This document shows, piece after piece, positions 31,921-42,198 of a DNA stretch of 64,000 bases. Position numbers and translations under genes: made by a program. The notes beneath the pieces are model-generated. The model was given only the letters and a program-made list of their open reading frames with translations. It was not told the DNA's origin and made no database searches. Origin of the DNA: Psilocybe azurescens (Eukaryota > Basidiomycota > Agaricomycetes > Agaricales > Agrocybaceae); NCBI GenBank assembly GCA_023853785.1, contig JAJIRX010000301.1:1-64000 (forward strand), in the 5' to 3' direction. Every line of letters begins with the position of its first letter. Position 1 is the first letter of the stretch.

Positions 31921-32870
31921 GAAAGACTTCTGATCAATGGGACAGGCGATCGCCTTGGGTGCTCAGTTAGGGTTGCTTTGATAGCTGTGTAGAAAACTAA
32001 AGGTAGTTTTTGATTTGTAGCACTGATTAATAGGCCACACTACCCCTTAGTTAGCTTGTAAGGTTTACTATGCTTGTTGGTCCACTAGGAAGTGAAGCCT
32101 CAAAGCCTAATAATCTGGCATATTTCCTACCCTTCACTAGTATAATATACTAGCTTATTACAGATCGTGATTGCAAAAATCAAGGCCTCTGTGTCTCACC
32201 ATGAATTGTAAGCTCAGAGTGGTTTACACCCTTTCAGCATCCTCCTCCCCCTGGCTGAAAATATTCAGGACACAAGGGAGGCTTCCAAAAATAATTGTAA
32301 TGGGCTCCAAACATGTCTCTGACTATGGGAAACTATTTTTGGAATCTGCAAAGTTGATGATGAATAACTTTAGAGCACAACAGTATACAGCCCTCCCCCC
32401 CCTCCACCCCAAAATATTCAGCTTGGGTTCCCCATCTACAAAACCTATTTTCCATGATCAGAGAGTTCATATGAGTATAGGGATACCAAATTTTAAGTTG
32501 GTGACCCAGATTTGAATATCTTGTATGTACCCTTCCTCCTCCTCTCCCTCTTCATATCTCAAGAACAGGACTGCTGATTTCACTAATTTTAGGCATGGGA
32601 CATCCTTATTATATTCTTGAAACATTGGTATACTCAAATATGGAAAATTTTATCCAAGCAAAAGAACCTACTACTTTACAGGTACTACTAATAATGATTC
32701 CTCCAACTGCACCAAACTCCAAATAGTAGATATAAATTTAAGGCAATGAAAATAAGAAACTATGGGAAAGGGAGTAAGAAAAAGGATGCTAAATCATAGC
32801 TGTGGGGGATGAGCAGCCTCAGACTTGCTTCTCCCCAAACATGCCATCTGCATTTGACTTCCTCTTCACT
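31921..32870. other. No gene seen
   Basis: Short frames only. AGCTTATTACA at 32,153-32,163 resembles GGCTTATTACA at 28,277-28,287, a possible shared terminus of an old element, but the match is too short to call. Confidence 0.4.
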
Positions 32871-32874
32871 CCAA

Positions 32875-34142
32875 TCACTGGTGTTGGTTCTGCTTTGTCT
32901 GCCTGAATTGAGGAGGCATTAATGTCTCCTCCAGTGGTGATTCCACTGCAGCCACTGCCACTCTTTGCTGTGATCCAAATTGCAAGTCACTGGATATGTG
33001 AGTGAGTGTGTCTGATGCATCTGTGGAGTTGGCATCTGTAAGAGCAATTCTGGCTACCAAAATTGTTGATGCCATCCCCTGATTCTAGGTTAGAGACACA
33101 GAATGTGCAGATAAGTATTAAAAGATATATACTGTGACAGGAGTGACAATTGCTTCAATGTAATAATCAGCTTCGCTGAAGGGAGATCCAAACACGTCGA
33201 ATGATGGAACAATGATGTTGATAGAATAGACAAGAAGTACCATTGTGTAAGCTGCAGCTGACTCAATGATCATTATCACAATGCGGTTGAATAATCTTTT
33301 GGATGCTGAATGATTTAATCGAGAGGTGGAATATATTCTGTAACCAATAAGAAAGGTTGTAATCACAGTGGTGCCCAGTGATACAAATGTCAGAGCACTG
33401 AAGATACTATTGTATAGAATAGTATTTGCATCATTGGTTATCTCACTGAATTTCACATTTAAAACCATTGTCACAACAAAGAGACCTGCAATGACATGTC
33501 ATTACTGGAAGTTCATGAGAAACTTCAATCTATGGTGCTCACCAAATTCTGAGATTAAAAGTATCAATGGAACCAAAATTGCCCGGAATGATTGTCCCCA
33601 GACATGGTAGCATCGCCAAATCTGAGAAGACATGAATGAGAACTATGCAATAACCGGAAATATTGACCAACCAGCAGTCCGTCAGAAACAATTAACAAGG
33701 AATTCTCTAGAATAGTAGAGAGTACCAAGATCCATTGAAGGCCGAGCACTATTCCCCCAAAGACTGATTCCCGTGTTTCTCCATTTATCACAACCACCCA
33801 GTTAAGGTAGTACCATTGCACAATGAAATTCAAGAGGCACAGCAAATACTGCACAGAGATGGCCAAAAGCACAATGTGACAATTTAAATTTGTGGGCTTC
33901 TTGGATACTGTAGGACACATCATCAATAAATTTCTTTTCAAGTTAATGAAAAAACCCACTGTAAAGGTACATGGTCCCTCCATATACCATGGTGTAAATG
34001 CCTGATGCATGTAAGTTTGTGGTGCTTTTATTCACAGAAGTGGTTTACCCGTGATAAAATTCAAAAGCATTGAGCCATTGAGGTTGCCGCTAATTTCATT
34101 CTCTTGGACGTTGATTGGGAATGGAATGTCAGTGGTAGACAT
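32875..34142 (-). CDS. Seven-helix basidiomycete membrane protein, intact
   Basis: Six exons on the minus strand join without any frame error: 34,142-34,049, 34,001-33,960, 33,907-33,672, 33,621-33,543, 33,485-33,133 and 33,084-32,875. They code 337 residues, and all introns are 41-77 nt with GT...AG ends. After MSTTDIPFPINVQENEISGN about seven hydrophobic segments follow, including VLLAISVQYLLCLLNF, WILVLSTILENSLLIVSDG, RAILVPLILLISEFG and TTVITTFLIGYRIY, and the family-like motif IIESAAAYTMVLLVY. The tail is Ser/Thr-rich and hydrophilic. I recall many lineage-expanded agaric proteins of this shape with no known ligand; a receptor-like role is only a guess. It stands alone between transposon-rich blocks. 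Confidence 0.9.
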
Positions 34143-35169
34143 TTGAGGATGTTCATGCACCGAACACTTTCCTTTATATATCAATTTACCATAGTATTCT
34201 TATCTTTTGCTAATCATTGTACTAATTTTAACAAAGAGTTGCCATAGATACTGCAAGGAATCATCCTGGCACTACCACGATTCGACCTCAGTTCCCTCAC
34301 CGGACGTACAGTATTGTCTTCACTAAAACTGTTGGACGGAATGTTGTCTTAGACAAGCAGCTGACTCAGAATACTGGTTACAATCTCATCCCAAAATCAC
34401 TTCCATCTTTTGTAGTACCCAAAGTATGTCCAAGCTTATTGCGATGGTCAATCTTAATGACCTGCATCATAATGTATTCAAGCTCTTCATCTGCTATCTG
34501 CCACTCTGCATTTCGTCAGTCTGGGAAGCACAGATAACGGTAGCTCATTTACAAGTAAGCAGGCCCAAGGTGATCAGTGATCGGCCATTGTATCTTTCCC
34601 TAAACATGCAGCACTGGAAACAATCATAGATCTACAACAGCACTCCAATCAACTCAGTCACCCATATCAGCTCTGATGAAGTAACGAGATCAGCAAATAC
34701 GAAGACTGGATCACGCTTGAAGGATGCACAGAGCAACCGGCATAGTACCCCAAATATCATTTTGAGATGATCATCTAATGATTATACTAAGCCTGACACA
34801 GAAGCTCTGAGGTGAATCAGATCACTTCCTTGAAAAGATCCTTTATAGCATACGGGAATCTCATCTTCATTAATCTGATAGAAGAGGCCAGCGTTGGTAT
34901 GGGAACATATTAATGAGACCATGATACTACCGAGTTAACAGTTGAAGCATGGGCCGTGAGGTTTTGTAATGGAACAAGGGAGAGCGAGGCGGCCATCATG
35001 AAGAGGAACAGTGAAGAAGACGTCGATGGATCACGAGATGGACGAGAAATGAGGAGTCGGAAGATAATCGAACTTTTGTGTGAATGGGGCGGAGATTGTG
35101 AGTGATCCAAGTTGTTGCTATGTCGAAGCCTGAGGATTTGATGAAGTTCATCCTTAATAGCCACAGTAT
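34143..35169. other. No gene seen
   Basis: Contains the upstream region of the membrane-protein gene and short frames without motifs. Confidence 0.5.
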
Positions 35170-35690
35170 CAACTCTGCCTCTCGCACGATCAGATATAGT
35201 ACTCCTAACATCCCAGGCTGCACCTCCCGCATCACCTTGATAAATCGGCCCAACAAGCGCGCATGGTAGAACATGAGCAACTGTTCCCAACTAACCACTA
35301 CGGAGGCCGATCGGGACAGACAATAGATGCAGTACACATCCTCGAGGACATGATCAAGCCAGCATGGCGAAAGAAAAAGGTAGTATCAGCTCTGTACCTC
35401 AACTTCGAAAGGGCCTTCCCCAATGCAGTCATGGATAGGCTGCTACAAAACCTCAAGAAGAGAAAAATCCCAAGCATATACGTAAAATTTATAGATAATC
35501 TACTAAAGAATAGGTGAACCAAACTATGATTCGATGACTACATATTTGTACTAATCTTCATCTCTAACGGAATAGGACAAGGTGGCCCACTCTCAATGAT
35601 CCTCTACATCCTCTACAACACTGGCCTATTAGAATCGCAAAAGAAAGACAGATATGTCAGGTAAAAAAAAATTTATGAGTAGTGGAGCTT
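35170..35690 (+). pseudogene. LINE-type reverse transcriptase fragment
   Basis: A scrap of a non-LTR retrotransposon polymerase. The plus strand gives LFPTNHYGGRSGQTIDAVH (about 35,280), a finger/palm start seen in fungal LINEs, then KKVVSALYLNFERAFPNAV (about 35,375). The first catalytic Asp region is altered, with LNFERAF in place of LD.EGAF. After a stop near 35,516 comes NGIGQGGPLSMILYILYNTG (about 35,570), the GQGDPLS motif. The YADD box, endonuclease and RNase H parts are absent. It is plainly dead. Confidence 0.85.
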
Positions 35691-36569
35691 TCGGCTGGCT
35701 GCAGAAATCACAACGACCCGATTATATTTCCAGGCGTACTCTTCAAACTCTCCTTGAGTGATGGATATTTGGAATATGGTTCGGATACTCCTGCATCATA
35801 CATTGTTCGTCCTGCATCCTACTCCTCCAAAACAAGATTTCAAAATCTCCTACATTGAAATGCTCACATAAAGAATCGGGCGAGCTTTTCTCTCGACTCT
35901 GTGCTCAAGTGTTGTCGTTGTCGTTATGACCGTACGGTCTCCGGTCCTTGCAAGATGATTGTTAAGCCCTCATTGTCGATCTCAGCAATGATTGAGAGTT
36001 TCAACGTGAAGTGTGGTGCTCATATATTACAGTTCAAGCAAGGAATGAGGGTCATCATACTCACCCCCTGCAAGCGACATGTGAGACCACATACTACAGG
36101 CTCTTAAGTCCGTAGATATCCATTGTGTCCACTGACTTCCATTGTGGGTTTATTTCCCCCAACCTCAAGTTTCGAACGTCAAAATGAAAGAAAGTTCATT
36201 GCTTACAAATCATGGCAAAGTCTACCACAGCAAACTTCGTACCAGCTGAACGCTCTTCACCCATCTGATCAATGCGATAAACGAGCCGATCAGATTCTTC
36301 GTCCATCAATGGGTACGGGCCTGTGCGAGGTCGAGACAAATGACCTTTGCGATATACAATGGTTGGCTTTTCGCAGGTGGTGAACGGAGGGGGATAGACG
36401 AGAAATGACGCCTCATTGACATAGTCGATGAGAATTATATGTTTGTACCTGACGAGGGCCCTGTTATCAAAGTCGTCGAGATTATATGGCGCGTGACCCT
36501 CTCTAAAACGCAGGTCATCGCTTACAGAGCAATAGGTTGATGATGCGTTCGACTGGGTTGGGTCTTCGG
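35691..36569 (-). other. Exon-like fragment of unknown family
   Basis: The minus strand at about 36,215-36,450 is open for roughly 75 codons and looks like real coding sequence (YVNEASFLVYPPPF, YRKGHLSRPRTGPYPLMDEE). An AG acceptor-like site lies just upstream and a donor-like GT after it. I do not recognise the protein. The surrounding bases hold nothing else. Confidence 0.4.
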
Positions 36570-37480
36570 AGGAGGAGTCTATGTGTTTAGGTTGGTTTGG
36601 ATAGGAGGAAGAGGGCGAATAAGACGCAGAGGAGGGGTGCGCGGAGGTGAACGAGTCGCTCGTGTTCTTCGACGACGACGCACGGCGGAACCGCAGCTTG
36701 TTCCTTTCGCCGTCTTCCCAGGCACAGGCACAGGCGCACCAGGAGCGTGCGTCGTTGGCGTACTCCCTGCCCCCACACCCGCGATCTCCTCTACATTTAT
36801 ATCATCCGAGCTCAAGTCCGGCTTCGTCGGCACCATCATCAGATCCAACCCTGTAGCAGCATCCCTCAACGGCATCTGCAATGGCTCCGTCGTATACGCC
36901 TCCTCCTCCCTCGCATGATGCACAAAGCCGGCAAAGTCCAATTTATCCAGCTCCAATGCGACCTCCCGCGCAGTCCAAGGGCGCCCACAACAGATGTCAC
37001 CGTGCTCGTCGAGAGCTCTCCATCCCCTGCGTCTCCTTCTCCCGCGTTCCCACTCCTATGCCCACTCCTATGCCCACTCATGTGCATTTTCTCGTTCTCG
37101 CACATGACCGCCTGCTCGTTGTTAATCTCGTCCTCATACGGGCGCTTCCCATAGCGCGTGAAGAACGAGAACACGGTGGCCGACGTGAGCGTGGATCCGA
37201 GCAAGTCGAGCATCGCGCGCACATGTTGTCTGTGTCGTACTGGGTGAGATACTGCCGCCAGAGGCTGTATGTAGTTGAATAAATAAATAGAATGAGTGTG
37301 GTGGTGTTGGTCAGATTAATAGGAATGAAAAGGGCTTGAGCCCGTCATGCACGACGTACTGCTCGCTCCAGCTCCTTGACAATGAGAAACATGTGGTAAA
37401 GGAAAAGCTGCGATTCAGTCCGTCGTCGTCAGTATGCAGTTTTCATTGATAGAGAGATGGATGGTGAAAGGACCCACCTT
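36570..37480 (-). pseudogene. Phosphatidylserine decarboxylase (PSD2-type) fragment, C2/EF-hand region
   Basis: PSD2-type enzymes make phosphatidylethanolamine on endomembranes and carry C2 domains and an EF-hand before the catalytic part. Here the minus strand shows LIVKELE (about 37,390), a likely intron, LWRQYLTQYDTDN (about 37,235), AMLDLLGSTL (about 37,205), FFTRYGKRPYEDEI (about 37,160), LELDKLDFAGF (about 36,945) and YTTEPLQMPL (about 36,885). This is the order I recall for basidiomycete PSD2 around the EF-hand. The EF-hand loop is shortened, frames change between the pieces, and the catalytic domain is absent. Related pieces lie at 49,062-49,400, 50,155-50,290 and 59,050-59,600. Confidence 0.65.
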
Positions 37481-39234
37481 ACACAAAGGCTAGGGATCTT
37501 TCGACTTCATGTCCGCTCTCCGCATGCACGACGAGCCGCAGCGCAGCGAAGAACTCTGATCCGGATAATAGATCTCCATGCACGAGGTTTGGCGAGAACA
37601 TTCTGAGAATCTACATTATGCAAATCAGAATTCACTCCAACCAACACAGCAAGTCAAGGACGGAGCGAGCAACGAGAAATTTCAAACAAAAGAGAGAAAG
37701 AACAGACAGACCCTATCTATACCAACGAGGGGACACGGGGTTATCTGCCTCTCAACCAGGCTTGCGCTTCCCGCACACCAACCTTCATCTACTCAAAATA
37801 CGTGTCGTCGCCATGTCCTGGCCATACTCCACCCCGTCCCTATCCCCGTCCCCTGTTCCTCATCTTCAACCTCGTCATCCAAAGCGATATCCCTGAGACT
37901 CGACGGATACAGCTCGTACTCCACATCTCTCAGCGCTAATGCATGCAGCGCCAATCTCCGCAAATAAGACACGCACATCTGGAGGGGAAAGCGGAGTAGT
38001 TCAGTTCAGTTAATTAGTTTCAATACAAGTCTCGCGTTGTGCACAGATCAGCATATCCTCGGTTTTCACACGTGCTGCTATAGTTGCCGATGGCCTTCGG
38101 GGCTAATATAAGTAAATACCGACCCTGTTTTGAAGATCTTCAGCGAAAATCAAATCCTGGAGTGCTGCCACGATATCATGACAGCTACCAATTAAATCTG
38201 TCCATATCTATCGCAGATGGTCCTTGGATCACAGCCGACGAAGTGGCGTGAACAAGGGTCGCAATAGCTGCGTGGTTCAAGTTGCGTGTGATCCATTCAA
38301 CTACATCTTCGAGTAGTCTCAGATCGTCCAGGAAGTCTAGCAAATCTTTCAGTGGCAGACTAATGTTTCCACGAATATATTAATGGCCTGACAGTCTATG
38401 CTACATCAACCATAATGTCCCCTAACACCGTCGACATTGTTACTATTCCCCCTTATCAACACCCCTTCGAACTGTTTAGTGCAGGTAAGAGGCCTCAAAT
38501 GCGACTGCAGATATATTCAGATTATCTACATGAAAATCGGTAGCCATGTCTATATCAGAAATAAATAATGATCTTCTGATACCATGCCATACCACAATGA
38601 AGAGAAGGGGTCTTATACACAGCTCTTTTATGTATATACTTACATTCTTATGCTCAGAACCCTGAGGGGAATGTACACAGCGAATAAGGGGTTCCTATAG
38701 CACTCAAATGAAAGTCAAATATGTCCATGGCCTGCACATATTTCGTCGTATGGCACTGTACCCCGCGGTGACGGAATGATCTCCACGCTTCCTCGAGATA
38801 CACATCTACTCCTCTTCCAGTCTCATTCCTCCATCCTGATAGGATTTTTCGACTTTGTGATACAAATACTGTGTAAATCCAGATGGATGCCCTCCGTAGT
38901 GCTCCAAGCTGATAAAAATCTGAATGTGCAAACCTTGGACGATGTGCGGTCTGTCTTCCTACTTACCACATGAATGCACAAGACAGATCTATGCGACCAC
39001 GCGTAATGATCTCATCGAATATGTGATCGCCAACAGACAAGCGCAGCTTTGGAAAAATTACTATCGTTTTTGGACTGTCTGCCTGGTATAACCTACAAGC
39101 ATACAATTTGCCCCAATGTAACTCGGGAAATATCATGATTGATCTCTGTCGGTAGTCAGATTTTTGACTTGAGTGCGAACTCCTATTTCATTTGTGTAGA
39201 CTCTCATTCGAGTGAGCCTAGGGAAGACTACACA
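37481..39234. other. Mostly unassigned; one exon-like minus-strand stretch
   Basis: At about 38,190-38,360 the minus strand is open and coding-like (LLDFLDDLRLLEDVVEWITR, ATSSAVIQGPSAIDMD). It could be an exon of a helical-repeat protein, but I cannot name it. The rest has only scattered short frames. Confidence 0.35.
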
Positions 39235-40762
39235 TCACTCCTCTTCAACCACAACGACGAGCGTTCCGGTCTTCTCATGCCCGCTGGCTAAAGTGTCGAT
39301 AAAGACCTGCGACGCATTCTCGATACCCTCGATTTCTGTTTCTCTAGTTGGCAATATTTCTTGTGCCATCCAGGCTGGGACTAACTCGAATAACTGGCTC
39401 ATGTACTGGGGATAAGGTCCGTGACAATGAACCCTCGAATACCGATGCCTTTCTTCATAATACAAAACGTGTTCTATGCAATCTAGCGGCCAACAGGAGA
39501 ATATACTTGAGGGTAAATCCAGGCTTAGGTGAAGCCTATAATGTTCGTTGGGTGTGAGGACGTCAGTCCCGGACGTTCCACAAATCTTAAATTAGATTTG
39601 TGTGCGTCAATCATGAGCCAATTCGCATTCTTTCCGACACTTAATGCCATTCTCCCATGAGACGTGAAGGAGGCCAACGCAGCGTCCAAAACTTCTCCGC
39701 CAACATTATCCTAGTTGCTATTGTTAGCTATTACTTACGATAGAAACCAGGATAAGTACAAACCCAGAACGCGTTTGTGGGACCGTTCTTCTGCAAGAAT
39801 TGTGTATAGTTTTCCTTCTAGTAGTTGAAGGCTAAATCTTCTCCTAGGGCTCGCATGTACTCACTTTGCCATCCGAGCCCGTACCCGTTAAACTTAGCAA
39901 GCTGGTTTACCATGGTACGTATTCATATACTTAGAAACTTGGTTCCTATGAAGACAAGGATGGATCTCACCTTCCAACTGCAGATTCCCCGGACGACACG
40001 ACGAGGGTCTTTCCCGGCATAAATTATACTCAAAATTAGCACGAGAGCGGTGAACTTTTCCTTACCTCTTTACCGTTGATGATGCCTCCATCGCTGCAAA
40101 CGCAGTAAGGCCGGGTGTTCCTATAATACTGGTGTACTTTGGACAAAGGGTAGAGGCCGTTGGGATTCGGGACCACTTGGAGAGCCAGAGAGTCCATGTC
40201 AACGTGTTTGGTGCACATTCCTCCGGCTTGAAATTGACACGTCCTATGTTATTCATTGGTACGTGAATATACAAAGTCGATGACGATATTTAGATGACAT
40301 ATCGTCAACGTAAGGCTGGACGGTGTAAGCCTCTTGAACTGTTAAGCCGTAGAGGTAGTCGCCAGCTTTGAACCCATCATTCTCTGAACGGAGATCTACC
40401 AGACTCCAAACCCAAGGATTCTGGAGATATTAACGTGCAATTAGAAATGAAGTACGAAGTGAGCCCCACGCATTAGCACATACGGGCCACTAACGGTGAA
40501 GGTAGTCGTATAGCTGGGTATAGACGGGTCCCATCATGCGCTCCCGCATGACGGGCTTTGGGCTAAATTACCACAAATATGTCAGAATGGCGGTGGGCTC
40601 CACATTACATTAAAGCAGATACCTAAGAATGAGAGTTTTCATCAGATACCTGCCATTGAGAGGGACGTGATCAAGAATCAATTGTGCGTAATTCGTCAAA
40701 GATAAGATGCTCTCTAATCTTCGGCGACTCGCGCGGCGCTGGACGTTGTGCGAAGATGACAC
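39235..40762 (-). pseudogene. MDR/LTD-type NAD(P)H reductase pseudogene
   Basis: Medium-chain dehydrogenases of the leukotriene B4/2-alkenal reductase type reduce alpha,beta-unsaturated carbonyls with NADPH. The minus strand runs through the family in order: KIREHLIFDELRTID (about 40,720), LNGRYLMKTLILR (about 40,650), NPWVWSLVDL (about 40,420), DYLYGLTVQEAYTVQPYVDD (about 40,360), MDSLALQVVPNPNGLYPLSK (about 40,200), YTSIIGTPGLTAFAAMEA (about 40,140) and, at the 3' end, YYEERHRY and ETEIEGIENASQVFIDTLAS (about 39,460-39,300). The central nucleotide-binding part is badly eroded, and frames and stops change repeatedly. The first exons recur at 56,608-56,855. A joint with FHA-gene sequence lies at about 40,762. 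Confidence 0.85.
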
Positions 40763-41030
40763 ATGGATTGATCCTTGTTGTCCTCTCCCTCCTCTCTATT
40801 TTGCTCCTCGTTGTCCTCCCCGTCCTCACCCTCATGCCCACGTTCACATTCGGGTTTATGTCCAGAACGCAGCTCAACTGCCACCCTCATAATCATCTCC
40901 CTCAACATCCCACCTCCCACCTCATCGCCTACTGCTTGAGCATCACTCCCTCCAGATGGCACACCCTCTTGAAATGGCCCGCGAGCTGCGACTGCAGGTC
41001 CAGAATTATGGCTGCTGGTACCATTTGTCA
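40763..41030 (-). pseudogene. FHA/Far10-like gene fragment fused to the MDR fragment
   Basis: The minus strand gives LQSQLAGHFKRV and LREMIMRVAVEL followed by an acidic tract (EDGEDNEEQNREEGEDNKDQ). It corresponds to the coiled-coil region at bases 1-110 of the window (shared GCTGCGACTGCAGGTCC). Where the similarity between the two MDR copies ends (GATGACAC at about 40,762), this FHA sequence begins directly, on the same strand. That is a clean chimeric joint. Confidence 0.55.
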
Positions 41031-42198
41031 TACGATTTCTCCGATATCTCCCTTTCCGGTGCCTTGCCTGGACTCTTGCACTCGTTATCATACACTCTGC
41101 CTGCTGCGGTCGTTCCTTACCTTGATTGTTTCACCTGACTTACACATTCCTTATTATTACCTTTATTTCCATTAGGACTCTTAGAGTAACTATATAACCT
41201 ACACCTCTACTCGTTGAGTCCCCAGTGAATTCATACACGTTAACCCCCGTCTCTAGAGTTCCTCTGTGTGCCGATTCGCAACCCAGAACGCTTACCAAGA
41301 TACTCTGTGTCACCCAATCGCTACAACTCGCCTCCGATGTAGCGGGCATAGAGCATCGTTTCCCGCACATAAAGTTGTCCTTGTGGTCCTACTACCTGAG
41401 GTTCTCCTTGGAACATTTGATTTTAATTCATGATAATTTAAATACTTCAAGCTCATGGTTTAATTTTCCCACAGGGAATTACTTGGAAATTTGACTTTCA
41501 TCCTCGAAATAATATCTACAGGCATTTAATATATTTATTTGACATTGTTCAGTCCAGGGTTATAGACTCTATTTAAATAATTGAGCGTGTTTTCTCCGGT
41601 GGTTGTGACACCATTTTCCCTCGTCGTGTTAGTCTTAAACCAGAGACTATTAGGGTTCTTATGTGCATAAAGCGTAGGATAATCCTTAAAGGCCGAGCAT
41701 TTCACCGTCGATGGCATTTCCTTTCCTTTACCTTGTTTCAATTCTACTTATTTTCTGTTAACTCTAGCCTTTACTTACAACGCACGAGTACTTGACAAAC
41801 GGCCGTATACGGCTGTCTGCACCCGTTTACACCCGTACCGTACCGTTGAGAATTTGGTACCGACAAAACACGGGACGGCTGTGTGGAAAAAGCTGGCTGA
41901 CCGCCCGTAAGACTAACCGTTCGCAGCCCTAGTCTCATGTTGAATACACCCCACCTCTAACTCACTAAAAGCTCCTCAAACAGTTATTCTATTGCTCTCT
42001 CACAGCTCTCAGACTCGTTACACGAGCTCAGCTTTTATTCGTACTATCTACAGCCACGGAATCTTCAGAGCGATGACCCATATTCACTCTACCTTATTTT
42101 GAACTCGCACGTGTTCATCGCATTTCAAAGGAACAACATTAGGGATCAGCAGCTGCAGTGTTGCCAAAAGTATATTGCAAACAATCACAACATCGAGA
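41031..42198. other. No gene; possible hAT-like terminus
   Basis: At about 41,795-41,932 there is ACCGTACCGT-type repetition ending, on the minus strand, with TAGGGCTGCGAACGGTTAG, a form often seen at fungal hAT ends. No partner terminus was found. Other frames are short. Confidence 0.4.

Noticed and set aside
28277..32163. CTTATTACA repeated 3.9 kb apart as LTR ends
   Set aside because: Only about ten bases agree and the flanking sequences differ.
34910..35337. Two overlapping minus-strand frames next to the reverse-transcriptase fragment
   Set aside because: They are partly the antisense of the reverse-transcriptase remnant and carry no motif of their own.
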